This document shows positions 1-8,031 of a DNA stretch of 12,173 nucleotides, one piece after another. Every line of letters starts with the position of its first letter. Within the stretch, counting starts at the first letter, position 1. The translations under genes were made by a program, and so were the position numbers. The notes under the pieces were generated by a model that made no database searches, had not been told where the DNA came from, and was given only the letters and a program-made list of their open reading frames with translations. The stretch is from assembly GCA_018969885.1 (NCBI GenBank), contig JAGWXN010000074.1, positions 1 to 12,173 of the forward strand. Direction: 5' to 3'. The stretch is from Betaproteobacteria bacterium. GTDB lineage: Bacteria; Pseudomonadota; Gammaproteobacteria; Burkholderiales; Burkholderiaceae.

Positions 1-813
1 GTCATCTGCTTCTCCACGAACTGGCTGCCGTTGGCTCCGTTCTCAAGCTTGAGCATCACTGCAGTTCCCGCCTGCGGCGACTGGACTCGCAACGTCACCG
101 TCTCCGCGCCGCTCGCAATCACCTCTTTGCCACTCAGCGCGAGGAACGTCGTCCCAGCCCAGGTCTCGGCGCCCTGTCCCTTCACCACCTTCGCAACCTT
201 GCCGCTCGAGCCCGCAGGACCATCACTCACCAGCGACGAAGCCGCTCCGCCAAAGTCGGCACCCGTACCCAGGGTGTAGCCACTGGTATCGCTCGTCTCA
301 AAGCTCACCTTGAGATTGCTCGGCGCGGTGTACGTCGCGCTCGGCGCTGCCCCACCCAGCGACACATCATCGAGGTAGAACGTCTTGCCCGTCCCGCCCG
401 TGCCAAAGTCGAAGAACACCGATGCCTTGGTGTAGTCCGGCGTGTGATTCGCCCCCGCAAAGTTAAAGCTCAGCGTCTCCCACGCCCCTGCCTGCGTCGT
501 GTTCACCGTCTTCTCGATGAACTGGCTGCTGTTGGCTCCGTTCTCCACCTTCAGCATCACAGGAATTCCCGCCGCAGGCGCGTACACCTTCATCGTCACC
601 GTCTCATTGCCCGCGCTGATCACTTCCTTTCCGCTCAGCGCAAGCAACGTCGTTCCCGCCCAGGTCTCGGCACCCTGCCCCTTCACTACCTTCGCCACCC
701 GACCGTTCGACCCCGCAGGACCATCGCTCACCACCGATGACGCCGCCCCGCCAAAGTCAGCGCCCGTTCCCACCGCGTAGCCGCTTGTGTCGCTCGTCTC
801 GAAGCTCACCAAC
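1..813 (-). repeat. Diverged 501-bp tandem duplication encoding two carbohydrate-binding-like modules
   Basis: Positions 1-308 and 502-809 align without gaps at an offset of 501 bp (167 codons). By eye, 81 of 102 aligned residues are identical, for example VSFETSDTSG, GTGADFGGAASS, VVKGQGAETWAG and LALSGKEVI in both copies. The copy nearer the catalytic domain is complete; the other is cut by the window edge. A more distant relative of the same module lies before the catalytic domain (about 1677-2168), sharing the core VVK..NAETWAG and the closing FFDFG...YYIDD. The modules look like beta-sandwich carbohydrate-binding domains, but I cannot assign them to a numbered CBM family. More copies may follow beyond the edge. 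Confidence 0.85.
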
Positions 814-3800
814 AGGGCGTTCGATGAGCCTGAGCTCCCACCTGAAGAAGCCCCCTGATAGACCCGCACATAATCCACCTGCATCTCGTACGGCGCTTGT
901 GCAAGCGCCTGCGCAAACCCATCGCCTCCCAGCGTTCCGCCCACCGCTACGTTCATGAGCAGATAAAAGGGCGCATCAAACGGCCAGCGGCTGACATCAA
1001 AATCGGCCTGCTTGGTGTAACGGAAGTAAGCGCTCTCCGCGTCGCCGTCCACGCCGATGCGGATCTCGGTGGGTGACCACCAGAGCTGGTAGGTATGAAA
1101 CCGTTCGACCGAGGACGAAAGCGAGGTGGAGGCCTTGGTCTGGGTGTTACCGAAATCTTTTTCGAAATGGAGCGCAGCCTGCGCCGTCGAGTCGTTAAAG
1201 TAGCGACCCGACCACTCGACGATATCGATCTCGCCCGACTTCGGCCAGTTGTTCTGCGACCCCAGCATCCAGATTGCAGGCCAAGCACCCTGCTCAGCGG
1301 GCAGCTTCGCCCGAACCTCGACATAGCCATAAGGCGAGACGTTCCAGCCTTGGGTGGTGAGGCGCGCCGACGTGATGCCGGACGTAAAGGGAACGACCGC
1401 GCCGTTTACGATCCGATCCGCGGTATTGGTAGCGGTATCGTTCGCCTTGGCAACGATATGAAGGCTTCCGTTTTCAACCCACACATTGTCTGGATCTGCG
1501 GTGTAGTACTGCTGCTCGCCGTTGCCCCAGCCGGGGATGTTCTTCTTCGATCCATCGCCCAGGTCGTACTTCCATACCGCGGGGTTGGGCGCGGTTTTCC
1601 CCGCCACATCAAAGGCGTCCTCAAACACCAGCGAGTAGCCAGCTGGTATCGGATTGCCTGGCGCACGCGCGGCGGCGCCCAAAAACCGAATGTCGTCGAT
1701 GTAATAACTGCGTCCGTTGGACCCCGCCACACCGAAGTCAAAGAAGACGTTCAGCTTGTCATAGGTCTTTGCAGCATCAAGTGGCGCGGTGCCGTTCACC
1801 GGGTTGGCAAAGTCAAAACGCACGGTTTCCCAACCCGCATACTTCGTGACGCTCTCGGTTTCAACCGAGACCGTCGGATCAGCCGAATTTTCGACTTTCA
1901 TCCGAACTTTGGTACCCGCCGCGGGCGAATACACGGCAGCGGTCATCACGGTTCCCGCCGAGAACGGAATCGACGGCACTGCAGCGGCATCGCCCGGGAG
2001 CGATGTGAGCGTCACGCCCGCCCAGGTTTCTGCGTTGGCTGACTTCACCACCTTCACAACGGTGTTGTCCGCGTTCTCGGGATCAGCGACCAGACTGCCG
2101 CTTGCACCGCCGAAACCCAGTTGTCGATAGGACGCAGCCGCCCCCTGAAAATCAAGGCTGGAAAACTTCCCGGGTGGTTCAACCGGAACACCCGGCGCGG
2201 TACCGCCTCGGGTCAGACCGTCGAAGTAGAACGTTGCTCCGGTCGGCGTTGCATTGAAATCGGGAAATACGCTGACCTTGTCATAGCGCACCGCCGGATC
2301 CAGCGCCACTTTGATAGCGGTTTCATACACGCCCACCCAGCGATCAACCGGTTTACCGAAGTCAAATTCCATCCACTGCCAGCCCGCCTTGATGGTCCGG
2401 GTTTCTGTCTCCACAAATTTGCGGTCATCGCTGATCAACGGCTGCCCCGCCTGGGTGTAGCGTGGAACCAGACCTGCATCGCTGCTTGCGAGCTGTAACC
2501 GGATCGGCAAATTCGCCTGGGGCGCATAGACCCACATTCCCAGTTTGGAATCGGAGGCGCTCACATCAATGGTGCCCAGCGCATCGGCCACGTTCAAAGC
2601 CAGCGTCGCGCCCGCGTAGGGCTTCGCGGTCAACGGCTTGGTAAAGCGCATGACGGAATTGCCGTCTGATAGCTTGACGATGTCGGCTGATGCGCCCTCG
2701 AAACCCAGCACTCGGGCAGAGCTTTCGCTGAACTGCATGCCAGCGAAAGGCGGGTTCACCTTCACCGTCACCTCGTCGCCAGTCGACCCTTGACCGGCCC
2801 ACCCAGCTGCCAACTTCACTGTGCGCTCGCCGATCTGCCCAGCGCCGGCGTTCACCGTCACCACATACCGGGTGTTGGTCAGCTTCTCGATTCCGCCAAT
2901 GGTCAGGCCTGCACCGATTTCGATCTTCGACGCATCGAACGCGGTCGGCGCAGATGAAAACGACACGCTGAATTTACCGCTACCCCCAGCGGTGAGTCCG
3001 GCGAGCGCAGTCGACCCGATCGGCGTGATCGAGGCACGGAGGGGCGTCGCTTCAACCGTGATGCCTGACCCTGTGGGCGCTGCAACGGTGGTGGGCAGCA
3101 CATCGACGCTCACCATGGAGACACCGGGTGCGATCACGCCGTCGGTGATCTGCGAAGCTTTAGTCGCGAATGCCGAACCGGAAAATCCAGAGGCGACGGT
3201 CGCCATGGCGCCCCCGCTTTGAATAGCTGCACTCAGCGCCTCTGAAGCTTCGACCTGCGCTACACGCTGCGCGCGTCCGATCACCGTGAGGGCTTCCTTA
3301 TGGTCAGGCGCGTTCACGGCCTCGGCCACGATGGCGTTGGCGTTGGCCGCCAGGAATGCGGTGGTGGCAAGCGCACCCTGTGCCTTGTCGCGCGCCGTGC
3401 CGCTGAGCCCTGATGCGCTCACTGCATCCGTCAGCACACTGCTGAGCGTATTCGCTGATGCCAGGTTGACCGACGCCCCGCCCCCCGACATGATTGCCTT
3501 GGCAAGCGATGCCGCGACCAGCGCAGAGTTGTCAGCACCCGACCCAGCGCCTGCGAGCAGGCTCGCCCCCAGGTCCATCGCGTTGGAGATCTGAACCGCG
3601 GCCGCTTTCACCTTGATGGCCTGATCCGACGCCGCACCGGTGCCAAGTGAGCTTTCGACCGGATCGAGCGTAAGCAGGTCCGCGCCAGCATCGAGGCCGA
3701 ACGCCCGCTTGACGGTGTTGACCGCATCAGTCAGCGACTCACCCGAGGCAATCGCCGCCTGAATCACGGTCGTGATCGGGGAGATCACCGTACCCCGGGC

Positions 3801-4562
3801 AGGCGCGGCAAACGAATTCGTGACGGGTTTACCGGTTGACAGATCGGTGCCGCCCAGTGTGCGGACCGGCCCGCCCTGCGGGTCGAGCTGCAGCGTGATG
3901 CGCCCCTCGGCGCTGGTCTCCTGCTCGCCGGCATCGAGCTTCCCGTTACCGTTTTTATCCCACCAGCCGATGGGCTCACCCGCATCGATCTTGCCGTTGT
4001 TGTTGGTGTCCTGCCAAACCTTCGCACCGGCGACATAACCGTTGATGACTTCGATGCTGGCCGTGACCAGCGGCTTGGGCGCGGCCCCCGCAGAGGCGCC
4101 GCCCGCCAGCCCGCCACCACCCGATCCGCTACCGGCGAGCCCCGCCGCGCCCAGCAGACCGAAGAGAGTCCCCAGCCCGGGGCTGAAGCCACCCGCGGCG
4201 GCAGGCGCCGAGGCCGACGTGTCGGCCACCGCTCCGCCCCCAGCCTGCGCCAGCTGCACCACGTCCGAGCCGCCGAACAGCCCACGGCCGAATTCACCGA
4301 GCGATGTCTGCGCCACCGCAGCACCGCCGCTGTCCGCGGCATGTTCGATCGTGGCCGCATCAGCATGCGCCGCCGCCTCGCGTTCATCGGCTTGAGTCCC
4401 GACCGCCTCGTTGATCGCTCGGGCGGAAAGCACATCGCTGCGCGGCCCCTCAACCGGGTTCTCCGCCACCCGCTCGACCGATTCAACATCCAGCCGCGGG
4501 TCTGCCCGAAGCGAGCCAGCACGTTTAGCCCGAAGACGATCGGTGTTGTGTTTAGCAGCCAT
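1..4562 (-). CDS. Large multidomain GH16 endo-beta-1,3-glucanase (laminarinase-like), 3' end outside window
   Basis: At least 1520 codons are open from the ATG at 4562 to the window edge. GAGGAG lies 10 nt upstream of that ATG. Visible order by residue: 1-165 Ala/Gly-rich, no Sec signal, hydrophobic patch 122-144; 166-290 a module with Asp-rich loops DTNNNGKID (185-193) and DKNGNGKLD (202-210), followed by a GGTD...TG...SPITT stretch of the kind seen in large proteobacterial exported proteins; 290-455 Ala-rich, probably helical; 478-605 Ig-like; 606-797 and 799-962 beta-rich binding-like modules; 970-1237 GH16; 1246-1413 and 1414 onward two further binding-like modules. The GH16 domain has the laminarinase-type GWGNGEQQYYT and GEIDIVE, giving nucleophile E1111, D1113 and acid/base E1116. 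By family it hydrolyses internal beta-1,3 (or mixed 1,3/1,4) glucan bonds. Absence of an N-terminal signal suggests type I secretion with a C-terminal signal outside the window (inference). The exact substrate is not proven. Confidence 0.93.
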   Translation of the reverse strand, partial: MAAKHNTDRLRAKRAGSLRADPRLDVESVERVAENPVEGPRSDVLSARAINEAVGTQADEREAAAHADAATIEHAADSGGAAVAQTSLGEFGRGLFGGSDVVQLAQAGGGAVADTSASAPAAAGGFSPGLGTLFGLLGAAGLAGSGSGGGGLAGGASAGAAPKPLVTASIEVINGYVAGAKVWQDTNNNGKIDAGEPIGWWDKNGNGKLDAGEQETSAEGRITLQLDPQGGPVRTLGGTDLSTGKPVTNSFAAPARGTVISPITTVIQAAIASGESLTDAVNTVKRAFGLDAGADLLTLDPVESSLGTGAASDQAIKVKAAAVQISNAMDLGASLLAGAGSGADNSALVAASLAKAIMSGGGASVNLASANTLSSVLTDAVSASGLSGTARDKAQGALATTAFLAANANAIVAEAVNAPDHKEALTVIGRAQRVAQVEASEALSAAIQSGGAMATVASGFSGSAFATKASQITDGVIAPGVSMVSVDVLPTTVAAPTGSGITVEATPLRASITPIGSTALAGLTAGGSGKFSVSFSSAPTAFDASKIEIGAGLTIGGIEKLTNTRYVVTVNAGAGQIGERTVKLAAGWAGQGSTGDEVTVKVNPPFAGMQFSESSARVLGFEGASADIVKLSDGNSVMRFTKPLTAKPYAGATLALNVADALGTIDVSASDSKLGMWVYAPQANLPIRLQLASSDAGLVPRYTQAGQPLISDDRKFVETETRTIKAGWQWMEFDFGKPVDRWVGVYETAIKVALDPAVRYDKVSVFPDFNATPTGATFYFDGLTRGGTAPGVPVEPPGKFSSLDFQGAAASYRQLGFGGASGSLVADPENADNTVVKVVKSANAETWAGVTLTSLPGDAAAVPSIPFSAGTVMTAAVYSPAAGTKVRMKVENSADPTVSVETESVTKYAGWETVRFDFANPVNGTAPLDAAKTYDKLNVFFDFGVAGSNGRSYYIDDIRFLGAAARAPGNPIPAGYSLVFEDAFDVAGKTAPNPAVWKYDLGDGSKKNIPGWGNGEQQYYTADPDNVWVENGSLHIVAKANDTATNTADRIVNGAVVPFTSGITSARLTTQGWNVSPYGYVEVRAKLPAEQGAWPAIWMLGSQNNWPKSGEIDIVEWSGRYFNDSTAQAALHFEKDFGNTQTKASTSLSSSVERFHTYQLWWSPTEIRIGVDGDAESAYFRYTKQADFDVSRWPFDAPFYLLMNVAVGGTLGGDGFAQALAQAPYEMQVDYVRVYQGASSGGSSGSSNALLVSFETSDTSGYAVGTGADFGGAASSVVSDGPAGSNGRVAKVVKGQGAETWAGTTLLALSGKEVISAGNETVTMKVYAPAAGIPVMLKVENGANSSQFIEKTVNTTQAGAWETLSFNFAGANHTPDYTKASVFFDFGTGGTGKTFYLDDVSLGGAAPSATYTAPSNLKVSFETSDTSGYTLGTGADFGGAASSLVSDGPAGSSGKVAKVVKGQGAETWAGTTFLALSGKEVIASGAETVTLRVQSPQAGTAVMLKLENGANGSQFVEKQM

Positions 4563-4572
4563 GATCAAGGGT

Positions 4573-4578
4573 CTCCTC
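4573..4578 (-). promoter_or_regulatory. Ribosome-binding site of the GH16 gene
   Basis: GAGGAG on the minus strand, 10 nt before the ATG at 4562. It supports this as the start of the large glucanase rather than an internal start. Confidence 0.7.
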
Positions 4579-4623
4579 AAAGGTCATCGGCCAGGCATCG
4601 CAACACGCGACCCCCGACCATTT

Positions 4624-4639
4624 TTGAAAGCGATTTCAA
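4624..4639 (-). promoter_or_regulatory. LacI-type operator in front of the GH16 gene
   Basis: The plus strand reads TTGAAAGCGATTTCAA, an inverted repeat with perfect 6-nt arms around GCGA. It lies in the 109-bp gap between the ATPase and GH16 genes, ending 61 nt before the GH16 start. The core TGAAAGCGATTTCA matches 12 of 14 positions of the second site at 10290-10303 and fits the usual LacI-family pattern of a palindrome centred on CG or GC. It probably places the glucanase under the LacI protein encoded at 10349-11386. On the minus strand one arm reads TTGAAA and could double as a -35 box, but no convincing -10 follows, so the promoter itself is not called. Confidence 0.72.
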
Positions 4640-4671
4640 GACGGGATGAAAAAGACAGCGGCGGGCGAGCA

Positions 4672-5760
4672 TCACAGCCTCTCCCCCCGTTGGTCAAACA
4701 AGTGGCAGTTCGCAGCACTCGCGGTGATCCGAAGCGATTCACCCCGGGCAGGCACCGCGCCGGAGGCGGGCCGACGCACCGCAACCGGCGCCGCTTCGCC
4801 CTCGATGCTGCAAAACAGAATCACGCTGTCGCCCAGGTGTTCAATCCAGCTCACCGTGCAGGCGATACCATCCTCGGCCGCATGCGGATCGGTGAGTTCC
4901 CACGCTTCGGGTCGAACCCCGATCGCGGCCACCCCTTCGGGAAGCGGCAGCGACGCGAGCGCGGGCAGCATCCGCCCGGACACGGTGTGCGCACCGATCT
5001 GCCAGGTTCTTTCAGCCGCTCGCCAGGACACGCGCAGCTGATTCATGGGCGGCGAGCCCAGGAACGCACCGACGTACTGGTTACGCGGGTGATTGAAGAG
5101 TTCGAGGGGCGTGCCCTGCTGCTCGACTGACCCCTTGCGAAGCAGCGCAATTCGGGTACCCAGGGTCATGGCCTCGGTCTGGTCGTGAGTGACGTAAAGA
5201 ATGGTTGCGCCGATCTGCTCGTGCAGTCGCAGCAGTTCATGCCGCATTTCGCCGCGCAAGGCAGCATCGAGATTCGACAAGGGCTCGTCAAACAGGAAAA
5301 CCCGCGGTTTGCGAACGATTGCACGACCGATGGCGACCCGCTGGCGCTCGCCTCCCGACAAGGCGCGCGGCAGCCGATCAAGCAGATGACCGATGCGAAG
5401 AATCTCGGCCGCGCGACCCACAGCCTCCCGGATGACCGCCTTGGATTCTCCTGCCACCTTGAGCGCAAAACCCATGTTTTGCGCCACCGTCATGTGGGGA
5501 TAGAGCGAGTAGTTCTGAAACACCATCGCCACCCGGCGCTCCGCGGGAGGAAGCTGATCGGCCCGCTCGTCGCCAATCCAGATCTCGCCGGAATCCAGGC
5601 GCTCGAGCCCGGCAATGAGTCGCAGCAGCGTGGACTTGCCGCAACCCGAAGCGCCCACCAGTACCATGAATTCGCCGTGCGCGATATCGAGATCAATACC
5701 GCGGACGATCGGTTCGGCGCCGAAAGACTTCCGAACCTGAACCATGCGCACTGAACTCAC
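4672..5760 (-). CDS. Sugar ABC transporter ATP-binding subunit (MalK/UgpC-like)
   Basis: This 362-residue cytoplasmic ATPase would power the transporter encoded upstream. All nucleotide-binding motifs are present: Walker A GASGCGKST at 36-44, Q-loop VFQNYSLYP near 80-88, signature LSGGERQ at 134-140, Walker B VFLFDEP at 154-160 with D158 and E159, and the H-loop histidine H192 in YVTHDQTEA. The length and the C-terminal roughly 120 residues fit the MalK-type regulatory TOBE/OB domain, which is far less conserved. The start is taken as GTG at 5760 because it makes a GTGA overlap with the upstream glucosidase stop, as at the other junctions of the operon. The ATG at 5745 (MVQVRKSFG) is the alternative. 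MalK-type ATPases can serve several porters, but the position here indicates the local one. Confidence 0.95.
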   Translation of the reverse strand: MSSVRMVQVRKSFGAEPIVRGIDLDIAHGEFMVLVGASGCGKSTLLRLIAGLERLDSGEIWIGDERADQLPPAERRVAMVFQNYSLYPHMTVAQNMGFALKVAGESKAVIREAVGRAAEILRIGHLLDRLPRALSGGERQRVAIGRAIVRKPRVFLFDEPLSNLDAALRGEMRHELLRLHEQIGATILYVTHDQTEAMTLGTRIALLRKGSVEQQGTPLELFNHPRNQYVGAFLGSPPMNQLRVSWRAAERTWQIGAHTVSGRMLPALASLPLPEGVAAIGVRPEAWELTDPHAAEDGIACTVSWIEHLGDSVILFCSIEGEAAPVAVRRPASGAVPARGESLRITASAANCHLFDQRGERL

Positions 5761-7112
5761 GATACCCTCTGCGCGCGCAGCGCTTTCCACTGACGCAGGA
5801 GCTCGCCCACCCAATGCGCGCTTCGCTTGGGCGTGCGCTCAAGCGTCGCGTAGTCGACATGCACGATGCCGAAACGCTTGCGATAACCCGACGCCCACTC
5901 GAAGTTATCCATCAGGCTCCAGACAAAGTAGCCCGCAATATTCACACCCTGGCGGGCGGCCTGGTCAACCGCTGCGAGATGCGTCGCCAGATACTCGATC
6001 CGGGGGTGATCGTCCACCGCACCGTCGACCAGCTGATCGGCAAACGCGGCCCCGTTTTCGGTGACCAGGAGGCGCGGATGATTCCAGTCACGATCCAGGC
6101 GCACCAGCAATTCGGTGAGACCGTCCGGATAAATCTCCCACCCCATATCAGTGACTGCGGCGCCCGTCTTCTCGGCTGACCAGGGTTCGCCTGTGCTCGC
6201 GAAACTGCGCGTGTAGTAGTTGACCCCCACGAAGTCGACCGATTGGGAAATGAGCGCGTGATCTCCGGGGAGCTGCTGCGGCGCATCAGCGCCCAGGTGT
6301 GCGAGTACGTCCGCGGGGTAGTGCCCGTGGTGAATCGCGTCCATGTACCAGCGGTTGATCAGGCCATCATCGATCACAGCCTTGGCCCGATCCGCATCAC
6401 TGTCAGTAAGCGGATGGATGGGAGACATGTTCAGAACGATGCCCGCCTCAGCCCGGCTGCTTGCACGGATCGCCTGCAACGCAAGACCGTGCCCCACCAG
6501 CAGGTGGTGACTTGCCTGCATCGCAATGGCGCGCGAGCGCAGCCCCGGCGCGAAGATTCCCTGCTCATGGCCCAGGATTGCCACCACCCAGGGCTCGTTC
6601 AACGTGGCAAACGAGACAACGCGATCCCCCAGATGACGCGCCACCCGGTCCGCATAATCGCCAAACCGCAAGGCTGTCTCGCGCCCCGCCCATCCACCGT
6701 GTCGCAACTGCAGCGCCTGAGGCAAGTCCCAGTGATAAAGCGTCGCATAGGGGCGAATGCCACGAGCAAGCAGCCCGTCAATCAGCCGATCATAGAAACC
6801 GAGCCCTCCACTTGATGGCGCGCCGCTACCCTCGGGCTGGATACGCGGCCAGGCAATCGAGAAGCGATAGGCTTCGACCCCGAGCGAGGCGATGAGATCG
6901 AGATCGGACTCCAGGCGGTCAACATGATCACAGGCAGTGAGGCCATCCGAACCGTCGACGATCGCGCCAGGCCGCCGGCAGAAGGCATCCCAGATTGATT
7001 CTCCGCGACGGTCGGCCGCCCCCTCAATCTGGAATGCGCTGGTTGCAACCCCCCACACAAAGTTGCCTGGCAGATGTCCAAGGTCCGGAATAATCAGCTG
7101 ATCACGATCCAC
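5757..7112 (-). CDS. Glycoside hydrolase family 1 beta-glucosidase, cytoplasmic
   Basis: This 451-residue GH1 enzyme should release glucose from the non-reducing end of imported beta-gluco-oligosaccharides by a retaining mechanism. The N-terminal family signature FVWGVATSAFQIEGA is at 18-32. The acid/base glutamate is E173 in TLNEPW and the nucleophile is E352 in VTENG. The late WSLMDNFEWASGY block contacts the sugar in the family. There is no signal peptide, so it acts in the cytoplasm. The GTG at 7112 is preferred because AGGAG lies 5 nt upstream. The longer in-frame ATG at 7184 would overlap the permease gene by 35 nt and add an Arg-rich tail unlike GH1 proteins. An ATG at 7114 is out of frame. 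Its place between permease and ATPase genes ties it to what that transporter imports. Confidence 0.95.
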   Translation of the reverse strand: MDRDQLIIPDLGHLPGNFVWGVATSAFQIEGAADRRGESIWDAFCRRPGAIVDGSDGLTACDHVDRLESDLDLIASLGVEAYRFSIAWPRIQPEGSGAPSSGGLGFYDRLIDGLLARGIRPYATLYHWDLPQALQLRHGGWAGRETALRFGDYADRVARHLGDRVVSFATLNEPWVVAILGHEQGIFAPGLRSRAIAMQASHHLLVGHGLALQAIRASSRAEAGIVLNMSPIHPLTDSDADRAKAVIDDGLINRWYMDAIHHGHYPADVLAHLGADAPQQLPGDHALISQSVDFVGVNYYTRSFASTGEPWSAEKTGAAVTDMGWEIYPDGLTELLVRLDRDWNHPRLLVTENGAAFADQLVDGAVDDHPRIEYLATHLAAVDQAARQGVNIAGYFVWSLMDNFEWASGYRKRFGIVHVDYATLERTPKRSAHWVGELLRQWKALRAQRVS

Positions 7113-7117
7113 ATTGA

Positions 7118-7122
7118 CTCCT
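7118..7122 (-). promoter_or_regulatory. Ribosome-binding site deciding the GTG start of the GH1 gene
   Basis: AGGAG on the minus strand, 5 nt before GTG at 7112, lies inside the 37-bp gap after the upstream permease stop. It is the main reason for rejecting the longer start at 7184. Confidence 0.65.
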
Positions 7123-7149
7123 GTTTCCTGATGGCCCGCGCCTCTGCGC

Positions 7150-8031
7150 CTAACCACGCACCGCACCCGCCGTAAGACCGGCAACCAGCTGCCGCGAAAA
7201 CAACGCGAACAGCACCAGTAGTGGCAACACCGCGATCGATGCGCCCGCCATCAGCACACCCCAATCGGTATCGACCGGGCTTTGTATTGCACGAAGCGCA
7301 AGCGGCAGCGTGTAGCGATCAGGCGATCGAAGCACCACCAGCGCTCCCATGAAGTTGTTCCACGACGCAACGAAACTCACCAGCCCCAGCGTGCCCAGCG
7401 CGGGGCCCAGCAGCGGCAGCACGATCGAAAAGAAAATTCGCCATTCGCTACAGCCATCCAGACGAGCCGCCTCGACCAGCTGCATGGGCACGCTTGCAGT
7501 AATGAACTGACGCATGAGAAAGATGCCAAACGCACTCGCGGCACCCGGCAGGTAGAGCGCGCGCGGCTCGTCAATCCAGCCCAGCGCGTCGATCACCAGA
7601 AAGCCCGAGATCATGCCGAGAAAGGGCGGCACCAACATCACGCCAATCACCAAGCCGAACAGCCAGCGCTTACCGGCAAACTCGAACATCGCAAACGCAT
7701 AGCCACCCATCGAGCAGAAGAGGAGCGTGAGGAGGCTGCTGATCACCGCCACATAGAGGCTCCAGCCCAGACTGCTCCAGAACGGGATGCGGCGTGTCAG
7801 TCCCTCGAGATTCGCAAGAAATGCATCACCGAAAAAAAGTGGCGGCGGCAGTTGGAGGATCTCGGCGCGCGGATGCGTGGCAAAGACAAACATCAGATAA
7901 AAGGGCGCGAGCATCAGGAGCGCGCCCACGCCCACCAGCGCCCAGGCGGCGCCCTGCCCCAATCGACCCGCGGTCGATACCCGTTCGATCGCCTGGTTCA
8001 TGCCGTGGCCCTCGGCCGAGGATTCGCTCAT
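7150..8031 (-). CDS. Sugar ABC transporter permease (MalG-like, CUT1 type)
   Basis: The 293-residue inner-membrane protein has about six hydrophobic segments, the first near residues 27-50 (LVGVGALLMLAPFYLMFVF). The cytoplasmic EAA loop that docks the ATPase starts at E187 as EAARLDGCSEWRIFF, followed by LPLLGPAL. Length and layout match MalG-like second permeases, which usually lack a long periplasmic loop. The start codon overlaps the stop of the first permease in an ATGA, so translation is probably coupled. An internal ATG 10 codons in is possible but has no such support. Substrate is inferred from neighbouring glucanase and glucosidase genes, not from the sequence. Confidence 0.93.
   Translation of the reverse strand: MSESSAEGHGMNQAIERVSTAGRLGQGAAWALVGVGALLMLAPFYLMFVFATHPRAEILQLPPPLFFGDAFLANLEGLTRRIPFWSSLGWSLYVAVISSLLTLLFCSMGGYAFAMFEFAGKRWLFGLVIGVMLVPPFLGMISGFLVIDALGWIDEPRALYLPGAASAFGIFLMRQFITASVPMQLVEAARLDGCSEWRIFFSIVLPLLGPALGTLGLVSFVASWNNFMGALVVLRSPDRYTLPLALRAIQSPVDTDWGVLMAGASIAVLPLLVLFALFSRQLVAGLTAGAVRG

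Noticed and set aside
1095..2042. A 315-codon plus-strand open frame opposite the GH16 region
   Set aside because: It lies antisense to the intact GH16 catalytic frame, shows no recognisable motif and has an Arg-rich composition expected of a GC-rich shadow frame.
3785..4522. A 245-codon minus-strand frame with ATG at 4522
   Set aside because: Its product is Arg-rich and low-information and is a shifted reading of the N-terminal part of the GH16 gene, whose own frame has a good ribosome-binding site and coherent domains.
4640..4675. T-rich stretch after the ATPase stop as a possible rho-independent terminator
   Set aside because: I could not find a convincing GC stem directly before the T-run.
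4411..5130. A 239-codon plus-strand open frame across the gap between the ATPase and GH16 genes
   Set aside because: It is antisense to the well-supported ATPase 3' end and GH16 start and shows no domain.
5873..5886. Operator-like GAAACGCTTGCG inside the GH1 gene
   Set aside because: It lacks the full palindrome of the two called sites and is explained by conserved coding sequence (RKRFG).
7112..7184. Longer GH1 start at ATG 7184
   Set aside because: It overlaps the upstream permease by 35 nt and adds an Arg-rich tail, while GTG at 7112 has AGGAG at good spacing and gives normal family length.
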